Source: ZC4RG35 sp040878345 (GTDB taxonomy: Bacteria; Actinomycetota; Acidimicrobiia; Spongiisociales; ZC4RG35). Taken from it: a DNA stretch of 9,155 bases. Below, piece by piece: positions 1 through 5,595 of this stretch. Every line of letters starts with the position of its first letter. The first letter of the stretch is position 1. The position numbers were made by a program, and so were the translations under genes. The notes beneath the pieces are model-generated. The model searched no databases and was not told where the DNA came from. It was given only the letters and a program-made list of their open reading frames with translations. The DNA is taken from assembly GCA_040878345.1 (NCBI GenBank), contig JBBDML010000039.1, positions 1-9,155 of the forward strand, given 5' to 3'.

Positions 1-1
1 C

Positions 2-439
2 GACATAGGCATGGAGGCGGCCATCGAGGAAGCTCGCCTCGGGCTGGGCGAAGGAGGAATTCCCATCGGCTCGGCCTTGGTCATCGATGGCGAGGTGGTC
101 GGCCGGGGCCACAATCGGAGGGTCCAGTCGGGCTCGGCGATCCTCCATGGTGAGATGGATGCCCTGGAGAGGGCGGGGCGGCTGCCGGCATCTGCCTACC
201 GGAGCGGGACTATCTACACCACGCTCTCACCATGTGACATGTGCTCGGGTGCGATCCTCTTGTACGGCATCCCCCGAGTCGTGGTCGGTGAGAACCGCAC
301 CTTCATGGGGGCCGAGGATCATCTCCGCTCCCGTGGGGTGGTGGTCGAGGTCCTCGACGACCGGCGTTGCATCGAGATGATGACCGACTTCATCGCCACC
401 AGCACCGAGTTGTGGAACGAGGACATCGGCGAGGGGTAG
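2..439 (+). CDS. Cytosine deaminase, fungal (FCY1-like) type, 5'-partial
   Basis: This is a zinc-dependent nucleobase deaminase of the cytidine deaminase superfamily. It probably converts cytosine to uracil in the cytoplasm for pyrimidine salvage. Numbering from the first in-window ATG (base 11), the zinc and catalytic residues are visible as HGE (His46, Glu48) and PCDMC (Cys75, Cys78). The stretch TLSPCDMCSGAILLYGIPR and the C-terminal WNEDIGE closely match yeast cytosine deaminase as I remember it. They include the substrate-site Asn in GRGHN (Asn35) and the C-terminal Asp (138), which points to cytosine rather than tRNA adenosine, guanine or dCMP. The frame is open upstream of the ATG (residues D-I-G), and the yeast enzyme has about 15 more N-terminal residues. 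The true start therefore most likely lies left of the window. The gene ends with TAG, 58 bases before the next gene. Family assignment is firm. Exact substrate is inferred from similarity. Confidence 0.88.
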   Translation, partial: DIGMEAAIEEARLGLGEGGIPIGSALVIDGEVVGRGHNRRVQSGSAILHGEMDALERAGRLPASAYRSGTIYTTLSPCDMCSGAILLYGIPRVVVGENRTFMGAEDHLRSRGVVVEVLDDRRCIEMMTDFIATSTELWNEDIGEG

Positions 440-455
440 CCGGAGGCGTCGTGGC

Positions 456-476
456 GGCCCCAGATGGGGCTCTCTC
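456..476 (+). terminator. Hairpin after the cytosine deaminase gene
   Basis: GCCCC (457-461) and GGGGC (466-470) form a perfect 5-bp stem with an AGAT loop. A G-T pair extends it by one, and TCTCTC follows. It starts 17 bases after the deaminase stop codon. It has no real T-run, so termination would be weak or factor-assisted. It could instead be a local structure in the leader of the next gene. Confidence 0.35.
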
Positions 477-493
477 ACAGATGGGTACTCTCA
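461..493 (+). repeat. Imperfect tandem duplication before the lipoprotein start
   Basis: CAGATGGGGCTCTCTCA (461-477) is followed directly by CAGATGGGTACTCTCA (478-493). The two copies share CAGATGGG and CTCTCA and differ in the middle. The second copy ends 4 bases before the ATG at 498 and fills the position where a ribosome site is expected. The only G-rich stretch there is GGG at 483-485. Confidence 0.5.
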
Positions 494-497
494 CATC

Positions 498-1730
498 ATG
501 CTGAGACGCACGCTGATCTGTGCGGCCGGCGTGCTCATCTCGGTGGCCTGCACCGACGGCGGCGACTCCGGCTCGGGCTCGACAGCTCCTCCCGACCCGG
601 TGGCCTCTGGCGGGCCGATCGGTGTCGAAGACCTCGCCGGGCGTCTGGTCACCATCGACGACACCGGCAACATCATCGTCATCGAGCCCGATGGCTCGAG
701 CCCGGTCTCGGTGACCGATGACGCCGGGGAGTCGGCGCGCTACTCCCAACCCTCCTGGTCACCGGGATCGGACCGCCTCGCCTGGTCAGAGATCTCCGTC
801 GCCAACGGGACAGGAGTCGGGCTCAGCGACCCGGACGGGGCCCAGCGGGCCACCGCTGCCATGGACGCGCCACCATTCTTCATGTATTGGTCCCCCGACG
901 GCCGGGGAATGGGTGTCCTCCACAACGGGAGTCAGGGGGCCATCGAGTTCGAGCTGGTCGACACCGCTGCCGCCACCACCAGGGTCGTCGCCAACGGGTC
1001 GCCGTTCTACTTCTCATGGAGCCCGGCCAGCGACCAGCTGGTGGTCCATATCCGTGGTTTGGAGTTCGCTATACTCGACCTCGACGGGGCTCCCACCGAT
1101 CTGGGCGAGACAGCAGTCGCCTACCCGGCTCCGCATTGGACCCCGGCCGGGATCTTCCATCTCGGTGGCCAGGGCCTGGAGCTCCGTATCGTCGATGGCG
1201 AAACCCGGGTCCTGGCCAGGACGACCGGGCCCCTGGTCATGGTGGCCAATGACCAAGGAACCCGATTGGCGGTCCAGGCGGTGCTCCCCGAGGGCGAGGG
1301 TGGGATCGAGGTCGCTCTGGAGGACACACCCCCACTTCCAACGAACGTCGTGGTCCTCATCGATGTCGAGAGCGGTCGGCTCGAGACGATCACCTCGGCA
1401 CCTTCCATTGGGTTCTTCTGGAGCCCCGACGGCGAGTCGCTCCTGATCCTGGAACCAACCTCGACGATCGGCGAGGTGCGTGTCCTCATGTGGGGCGCCG
1501 GCGAGACCAGACAGTTGGGTGTGATGTCACCCCATCCCTTCTTCATCAGGGATGTCCTCCAGTTCTTCGACCAGTACTCCCAATCTCTCCAGCTGTGGTC
1601 ACCAGACTCGGCGGCGGTGACCCTCCCCGGCGCCGTGGAAGGGGAGCCCGGGATCTGGGTCTATCTGGTGGGTGGTGATGATGCGGTCCGGGTATCCGAC
1701 GGGAGCTGGGCGGCCTGGTCCGAAGGATGA
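498..1730 (+). CDS. TolB-like beta-propeller lipoprotein
   Basis: This 410-residue protein is probably anchored to the outside of the cytoplasmic membrane. It starts with a short signal peptide: Arg3 and Arg4, a hydrophobic stretch, then a lipobox-like SVAC with Cys18 as the likely lipidated residue. A Gly/Ser/Pro-rich linker follows, as is common in surface lipoproteins. The body repeats a W-S-P-D/x-G/S motif typical of PD40/TolB propeller blades: WSPGSDRLAW (87-96), WSPDGRGMGV (131-140), WSPASDQLVV (174-183), WTPAG (about 214), WSPDGESLLI (308-317) and WSPDSAAVTL (367-376). No catalytic domain is visible, so it is more likely a binding or scaffold protein than an enzyme. The ligand is unknown. 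The ATG has no clear Shine-Dalgarno sequence. I keep it because it gives a well-formed signal peptide directly. Fold and location are well supported; role is not known. Confidence 0.85.
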   Translation: MLRRTLICAAGVLISVACTDGGDSGSGSTAPPDPVASGGPIGVEDLAGRLVTIDDTGNIIVIEPDGSSPVSVTDDAGESARYSQPSWSPGSDRLAWSEISVANGTGVGLSDPDGAQRATAAMDAPPFFMYWSPDGRGMGVLHNGSQGAIEFELVDTAAATTRVVANGSPFYFSWSPASDQLVVHIRGLEFAILDLDGAPTDLGETAVAYPAPHWTPAGIFHLGGQGLELRIVDGETRVLARTTGPLVMVANDQGTRLAVQAVLPEGEGGIEVALEDTPPLPTNVVVLIDVESGRLETITSAPSIGFFWSPDGESLLILEPTSTIGEVRVLMWGAGETRQLGVMSPHPFFIRDVLQFFDQYSQSLQLWSPDSAAVTLPGAVEGEPGIWVYLVGGDDAVRVSDGSWAAWSEG

Positions 1731-1795
1731 GGTCCGATCCATCGCGTGGCCGATCGAGTAGTCGGGGTGTCATCACATGAAAGGACAGGATTGAT

Positions 1796-2366
1796 ATGGC
1801 TGAAGTGTTGATGTTCCACCACGCCCAGGGCCAGACGCCTGGATTCCACGCCTTCGCCGAGGAGCTGAGACAAGCCGGGAATGTGGTGCATACCCCCGAC
1901 CTCTTCGACGGGCGCACCTTCGGCAGCATCGAGGAGGGTGTGGGCTTCGCCGGCGAGGTCGGTTTCGGGGAGCTCATCGACCGCGGGGTGCACACCGCCA
2001 ACGGGCTTCCCGATGCGCTGGTCTATGCGGGCTTCTCGCTCGGTGTGCTCCCGGCCCAGAAGTTGGCCCAGACCGGGTGCACGCGGCGCGTTGCTGTTCT
2101 ACTCGTGTGTTCCCGTCGAGGAGTTCGGATCGTCGTGGCCGGATGGGGTGCCCGTGCAGATCCACGGCATGGATGCCGACCCCTACTTCGTCGACGAGGG
2201 GGACATCGATGCCGCCCGCGAGATCGTTGCGTCCACCGAGCACGCCGAGCTCTTCCTCTATCCGGGTGACCAGCACTACTTCGCCGATTCCAGTCTTCCT
2301 TATTACGACGCCAAGGCGGCAGCGCTCCTTACCCAAAGGGTCCTGAGCTTTCTCGAACCGCTCTAG
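1796..2366 (+). pseudogene. Dienelactone hydrolase family protein, frameshifted
   Basis: This is a small alpha/beta hydrolase of about 189 residues when the two reading frames are joined. The first frame (1796 to about 2070) starts MAEVLMFHHAQG and contains the nucleophile elbow GFSLG with Ser81. It then runs into unrelated sequence and stops at 2269. The second frame, shifted by +1, continues the same protein from about 2072 (RPGARGALLFYSC). It supplies the rest of the expected triad: an Asp in GMDADP (near 2170) and a His in PGDQHYF (near 2270), and ends at TAG 2366. Joining them needs one base skipped, or an equivalent small deletion, between about 2066 and 2078 near CAGACCGGGTGCACG. AGGA (1787-1790) lies 5 bases before the ATG. 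As written the gene gives a truncated protein without its catalytic Asp and His. A sequencing error is as likely as real decay, because both halves are otherwise well preserved. The substrate is unknown. Confidence 0.85.
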
Positions 2367-2369
2367 TCA

Positions 2370-2428
2370 AGGGTCAGGACTCTGACCTTCTGAGATACCT
2401 TCACCCCGGACAGGGCCGTCTCGGGGTG
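2370..2428. terminator. Two hairpins in a convergent gap, probable bidirectional terminator
   Basis: The gap lies between two genes that face each other. Hairpin 1 pairs GGTCAG (2372-2377) with CTGACC (2382-2387) around a GACT loop, and two more pairs extend it (2370-2389). Hairpin 2 pairs CACCCCG (2402-2408) with CGGGGTG (2422-2428); an inner GAC/GTC extends it. Hairpin 2 ends 2 bases from the metallopeptidase stop, and hairpin 1 starts 3 bases after the hydrolase stop. Neither has a long T-run, which is normal for GC-rich actinobacteria. Confidence 0.6.
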
Positions 2429-2430
2429 TC

Positions 2431-2913
2431 TCAGGTGGGATCGTCGCCCCTCGCCATGAGATAACCGATGGCTCGTTCCGCCAACTCGTATTGTCCGACC
2501 AGGGCCCGGAATCGGGGCCCATGATTGGCCTCTTCCAGGTGAGACAGCTCATGGATGATCACCCAGTCGAGCACCCACAAGGGCATGGAGGCCAGCCGGC
2601 TGGAGATGCGGATCTTCCCTGTCGATGGCGTGCATGACCCCCATCTCCTCATCTGGCGGCTGGACCACTCGATGGTGGCTGGCGTCTGGAGCCGATACTC
2701 CCGGGCCAGGTCACGCGCCCGCCTCTCCAGGTCGATCTCCGCCGTCGACAGCCTGCGACTCGCCTTGGCGACCATGTCGTCGATGAGTCTCGCCTCCTCG
2801 TCCGGGCCGAGACCGGCAGGGATCAGCACCCGCAGCTTCCCGTTGGCCACGAAGGCCTGTGCGGTCCTCTTGCGTCGTTGACTGCGGGTCACTTCGACCT
2901 TCAGTTGGCTCAT
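2431..2913 (-). CDS. YgjP-like (DUF45) zinc metallopeptidase
   Basis: This 160-residue predicted zinc peptidase has no signal peptide, so it is cytoplasmic. The metal site is HELSH (121-125) with a third ligand candidate at His131 in EEANHGPRF. The upstream block RRWGSCTPSTGKIRISSRL (89-107) is the other hallmark of the YgjP/DUF45 family, and the total length is near the usual size of its compact members. The fold is related to SprT and Wss1, which cleave proteins crosslinked to DNA. That link is by family relationship only, and substrates of YgjP proteins are poorly known. I start at 2913 because GGGAGGGG lies just upstream. The open frame continues to 3186, but only as an antifunctional shadow of the HNH gene. 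It lies 34 bases downstream of the HNH stop on the same strand, which suggests co-transcription and shared damage control. Confidence 0.85.
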   Translation of the reverse strand: MSQLKVEVTRSQRRKRTAQAFVANGKLRVLIPAGLGPDEEARLIDDMVAKASRRLSTAEIDLERRARDLAREYRLQTPATIEWSSRQMRRWGSCTPSTGKIRISSRLASMPLWVLDWVIIHELSHLEEANHGPRFRALVGQYELAERAIGYLMARGDDPT

Positions 2914-2916
2914 GAG

Positions 2917-2924
2917 CCCCTCCC
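2917..2924 (-). promoter_or_regulatory. Ribosome binding site that fixes the metallopeptidase start
   Basis: Read on the minus strand this is GGGAGGGG. Its GGAGG core lies 5 bases before the ATG at 2913. It supports the 160-residue form over the longer open frame that overlaps the HNH gene. Confidence 0.75.
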
Positions 2925-2947
2925 GTATGGGCACAGCGTGCGGTCTT

Positions 2948-4150
2948 TCACGGCGGCGGGCGGTTCGAACCGGCCCCGGATCGTGGGAATCCTCGCCGCT
3001 CGAAGGCCGGTGCGTCTTCATGACCGTTCTCCCCTCTCTCCGGTTGGGCACGTTGGGCCGCTTCCTTCCGGTGGACCAGGGTGTGATGGAACCTGCAGAG
3101 CAGGACGCAGTTGTCGAGCTGGGTGGTGCCACCGTCGGCCCAATGGGTCCGATGATGGACATCGCACCAGCGGGCGGGGCGGTCACAGCCCCGGTAGGTG
3201 CAGTGGCGGTCCCTGGCGATTACGGCCCTCCTCAGCCCGGTTGGGATGGTCCTGGTCCTTCTTCCCACGTCGATGACCTCCGAGGATGGCCCGAAGACGA
3301 TCCGGCACACCGAGGAGTCACAACTCATGCGACGGAGTGTGGCGATGCTGATCACCTCTCCACCTTGGAACTCGTGGTGACCGCCGGCGATGCCTTTGAG
3401 GGCATCGAGATCGCACACCAGGTTGAGGTGGGGCTTCTCACCTCCCACTGTCGGGGTGTCTGCGTGATCGAGGAAGTCTCGGGCGAGATCCTCCAATGCG
3501 TCGTGTCTGCGCTGCCGGGCGGTGCGATGGTCATTGGGAGCGGGTGGGGGCAACAAGGCACCGATCGTGGCTCTCATGGCTTGGAAAGCGCTTGGTGTGA
3601 GCCATCCGTCGATGCGCCCCATTCCACCGATTGTCTGGGATAGGTCCAGGCCCCGGAGGTTCTCCTGCTCGTCTGGATTCTCCATGGGACCGACGACACT
3701 CTGTCTCCAGTACTGAAGCACATGCCTCGTGTCGCCGGCCGTCAACGGCTCGACGATCTCGACCAGCTTGCCCTCGACGCCGGCGAATGGGCCCGGCGCC
3801 GAGTCGGAGGCCTCCAAGAGCCGGTGGGCTTGGTCGATGGAGATCCGCTGGTCGACCCAGGCCTCACGGACTCGCGGGCACCGTGAGACGGTGTGTGCCA
3901 GGGCCACCAGCCTTCGGGCCCTCCCTCCTGCCGTCCGACATCGGTCGATGAGAAAAGCGGTCAGCGACGGGTAGCCATGTGTGGCTGGCCCGGCTCTCTC
4001 GGCGTACCGGGTGAGACGGCGGGCCCGCTCAACCTCGATCGCACTCGCCGCCGACTCCAGCTCGACAAGATCCTCGGCCAGCTGGTCGACGTGGGCCTCG
4101 GCCAGATCCTGTGTCGTCCACTCATCGAGAGCGGATCTCAAACCACTCAT
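2948..4150 (-). CDS. DUF222/HNH endonuclease, 13E12-repeat type, under a LexA box
   Basis: This is a 400-residue HNH nuclease of the DUF222 family, abundant in actinobacteria. The N-terminal two thirds is the helical DUF222 region. The C-terminal part holds the HNH fold: Cys317 and Cys322 in CTYRGC, then CDVHHRTHWADGG with Cys329, His332, His333 and His336, Asn347, and LCRFHH with Cys352, His355 and His356. The core pairs a zinc-binding Cys set with the His-Asn-His active site. The tail after residue 360 is charged and Pro-rich and looks disordered. The ATG at 4150 is chosen because a Shine-Dalgarno GGGGAGGG precedes it. A TTG at 4204 is in frame, but it lies inside the -35 element and would put the operator in the coding region. 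The gene has its own promoter and an SOS-type operator. Some M. tuberculosis 13E12 genes are, as I recall, in the LexA regulon, which fits. Target DNA is unknown. No flanking repeats suggest a mobile element. Confidence 0.9.
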   Translation of the reverse strand: MSGLRSALDEWTTQDLAEAHVDQLAEDLVELESAASAIEVERARRLTRYAERAGPATHGYPSLTAFLIDRCRTAGGRARRLVALAHTVSRCPRVREAWVDQRISIDQAHRLLEASDSAPGPFAGVEGKLVEIVEPLTAGDTRHVLQYWRQSVVGPMENPDEQENLRGLDLSQTIGGMGRIDGWLTPSAFQAMRATIGALLPPPAPNDHRTARQRRHDALEDLARDFLDHADTPTVGGEKPHLNLVCDLDALKGIAGGHHEFQGGEVISIATLRRMSCDSSVCRIVFGPSSEVIDVGRRTRTIPTGLRRAVIARDRHCTYRGCDRPARWCDVHHRTHWADGGTTQLDNCVLLCRFHHTLVHRKEAAQRAQPERGENGHEDAPAFERRGFPRSGAGSNRPPP

Positions 4151-4152
4151 GT

Positions 4153-4160
4153 CCCTCCCC
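4153..4160 (-). promoter_or_regulatory. Ribosome binding site that fixes the HNH gene start
   Basis: On the minus strand this reads GGGGAGGG, 2 bases before the ATG at 4150; the GGAGG core lies 3 bases from it. The spacing is short but no other site exists nearby. It argues against the TTG at 4204. Confidence 0.65.
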
Positions 4161-4173
4161 GAACATATGTTCG
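4160..4173 (-). promoter_or_regulatory. LexA operator (SOS box)
   Basis: CGAACATATGTTCG is a perfect 14-bp palindrome. It fits the GAAC-N4-GTTC core of LexA sites in Bacillus and actinobacteria, including the flanking C and G. It lies 2 bases downstream of the likely -10 element and covers the predicted transcription start, the ideal position for repression. I found no second GAAC-N4-GTTC elsewhere in the window by eye. Confidence 0.85.
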
Positions 4174-4175
4174 TA

Positions 4176-4204
4176 TAGCTATCAGACCCCTGGGACAGAG
4201 TCAA
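4176..4204 (-). promoter_or_regulatory. Sigma-70-type promoter of the HNH-metallopeptidase operon
   Basis: On the minus strand a TTGACT -35 element (4204-4199) is followed after 17 bases by TAGCTA (4181-4176). The preceding TGA gives an extended TG-n -10. Transcription should start near 4169, inside the LexA palindrome, leaving a leader of about 20 bases. The -35 is strong. The -10 matches only its first two bases well. Confidence 0.6.
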
Positions 4205-4208
4205 GAGG

Positions 4209-4248
4209 GTTGTCCCGGATAGAGGGTGCGGTGAGGGCCGCGGACAAC
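4209..4248 (-). terminator. Inverted repeat after the methyltransferase gene
   Basis: GTTGTCC (4209-4215) pairs with GGACAAC (4242-4248); an inner CGG/CCG with one bulge adds to the stem. It begins 14 bases after the methyltransferase stop and ends just before the -35 of the next gene. It would insulate the SOS promoter from upstream readthrough. The large loop and the lack of a T-run keep confidence low. Confidence 0.35.
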
Positions 4249-4261
4249 GAGCTGGCCCGGG

Positions 4262-4918
4262 TCAGCGCGGGCCGGTGGCGGTGAAATGAGCGACGGAGCC
4301 GACCACGTCGATCTCGACTGTTCGAAACGACTCCTCCAGGATCTCGCGCAGCCCTTCCTCGGTGTCCCCGAGGTTGTCGAGAGCGCCTTGCCGGTTGAAT
4401 GCCCAAAGGATCGCCCGCGCCTGCGGTGTGTGTTGTCCGGCAGTCCCAAGGACAGTCCCCCCGAACAGCACACCGTCCGGTGCGAGCACTGCGGCGACGT
4501 TTCTGATCGCAACAGCCTTGTGAGGCTGGGGACCGGGCAGACAGTGGAGGACGTAGTTGAGCCCAGCCGAGTCGAACGGACCACTCACCGGCAGGGGTTT
4601 GAGGACGTCGGCTTCGACGGTGGTCGGGTTCATCGGAGCCAGCCGACGGGAGACGTGAGCGAGCACCGTCGGATTCGGGTCCAGCAGGGTCAAATCCGTC
4701 TCAGGGGGCAGCCCGGCCTTGTCGAGGAAGTATCCGGTGCCGGGACCGACATCGAGATGTCTGGCTCCGAGGTGGTGGCGATAGCGGTCTACCACTTGTG
4801 GGGTGGGGGACCGCCATACGACTCGGGCCATGAACCCAAGTGCAAGAGGGTCATAGACCGCCAAGAACCAGGGTGTGTATCCCGCCTGGCCGCGATAGGC
4901 AGGATCGTCAAAGTCCAT
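4262..4918 (-). CDS. Class I SAM-dependent methyltransferase
   Basis: This 218-residue cytoplasmic protein has a Rossmann-like methyltransferase fold. Motif I is HLDVGPGTG (54-62), the SAM-binding glycine loop. LTLLDPNP (76-83) supplies the acidic residue (Asp80) that usually holds the SAM ribose. VEADVL (101-106) and FDSAGLNYVLHCLPG (115-129) fit the later core motifs. The N-terminal part, with DPAYRGQAGYTPW, resembles a small family of uncharacterised methyltransferases found in both bacteria and fungi. The substrate is unknown, and small molecules are more likely than nucleic acid given the lack of extra domains. On the minus strand AGGTGGAGG lies directly before the ATG at 4918. The gene follows the Ddn-type gene by 54 bases on the same strand and may share its transcript. 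The gap contains a perfect 10-bp palindrome, AAACCGGTTT (4948-4957), of unknown role. Confidence 0.88.
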   Translation of the reverse strand: MDFDDPAYRGQAGYTPWFLAVYDPLALGFMARVVWRSPTPQVVDRYRHHLGARHLDVGPGTGYFLDKAGLPPETDLTLLDPNPTVLAHVSRRLAPMNPTTVEADVLKPLPVSGPFDSAGLNYVLHCLPGPQPHKAVAIRNVAAVLAPDGVLFGGTVLGTAGQHTPQARAILWAFNRQGALDNLGDTEEGLREILEESFRTVEIDVVGSVAHFTATGPR

Positions 4919-4972
4919 CCTCCACCTCTAAAGGGGGTGCGTCTTCGAAACCGGTTTTGCTCCGATACTCCA

Positions 4973-5506
4973 TCATCGGCGATCGGGGTTACGGGATCGC
5001 TCCGAGCCCCCTGGGTCGGACCATGGCTCGAGGATCACAATTGCGGTCTCCCCGGATCGGAGCGCCGCATATGCGTCCAACTTCGCATCTATCTCGCGCC
5101 ACCGGGCCCATAGCCGCGACCGTTCCTCTCCCGATGCAGATCTTCCCCTGACCGTTCGTGGGCCGTCGGCGAGGCCGAGGCCGGCGAGGGGATTCGCTTG
5201 GAGGTTGAGCCACCACGCAGGCTCCTCCTCAGCCCAGCCGTTCATCGCCATCGTGATCAGGTTCGGGCCATCCTGGATGTACCCGAGGATCACGCTCCGG
5301 TCCTGGCCGGTGCGACGCCCGGTGGTGGTGAGACGCATGGTGCCCCAGCGGTTGGCCTTGGGAGGCCACAGCCCGATTCGGCCACCAGTGACGCGGTACA
5401 GGCCGCGGTGGGTTGACCAGGCGAGGCGGACGAACCATCGAGGAGGGATCCGCGCCCGTTGCTTACGTTCGTCCGACATGGTGTGCTTGCCAAGCTGTGG
5501 TTCCAT
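4973..5506 (-). CDS. Nitroreductase/quinone reductase family (Ddn-like) deazaflavin-dependent protein
   Basis: This 177-residue protein belongs to the actinobacterial DUF385 family that includes mycobacterial Ddn, which uses reduced F420 to reduce quinones or nitro compounds. The family pattern is clear: PPRWFVRLAW (21-30), the region LTTTGRRTGQDRSVIL (59-74) and MAMNGWAEEEPAWWLNLQANP (86-106). The split-barrel fold is small and usually binds F420 or a similar cofactor, sometimes near the membrane. The start is uncertain. I prefer the ATG at 5506, with an AGGT-type site upstream. An ATG at 5479 would also keep the whole conserved domain. A TTG at 5599 would overlap the LLM gene's stop, but its extra N-terminus is low-complexity and basic. 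The gene lies downstream of an LLM oxidoreductase, another family with many F420 users. The true electron acceptor cannot be told from sequence. Confidence 0.85.
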   Translation of the reverse strand: MEPQLGKHTMSDERKQRARIPPRWFVRLAWSTHRGLYRVTGGRIGLWPPKANRWGTMRLTTTGRRTGQDRSVILGYIQDGPNLITMAMNGWAEEEPAWWLNLQANPLAGLGLADGPRTVRGRSASGEERSRLWARWREIDAKLDAYAALRSGETAIVILEPWSDPGGSERSRNPDRR

Positions 5507-5595
5507 CGAGACTACCTGAGACGCCTTTAGCGCCCTGTCCCTCGCCGAGGGTGGTCGGTCGAGCTTCACTGGGCGATCTGACCGGCGGTGTCGGT

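Noticed and set aside
2962..2973. Palindrome CGGTTCGAACCG as a second regulatory site
   Set aside because: It lies inside the HNH coding region and lacks the GAAC-N4-GTTC spacing of a LexA box. Short palindromes are expected in GC-rich coding sequence.
2914..3186. Longer form of the metallopeptidase starting inside the HNH gene
   Set aside because: The extra 91 residues are Pro/Arg-rich and frame-shifted relative to the HNH C-terminus. A clear GGGAGGGG lies before the internal ATG at 2913.
2948..4150. DUF222/HNH gene as a mobile REP13E12-like element
   Set aside because: I saw no flanking direct or inverted repeats, target duplication or transposase. Only the protein family is shared with that element.
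4151..4204. N-terminal extension of the HNH nuclease from a TTG at 4204
   Set aside because: The TTG is the start of the -35 TTGACT, and the extension would translate the -10 and the LexA palindrome. The ATG at 4150 has a ribosome site right before it.
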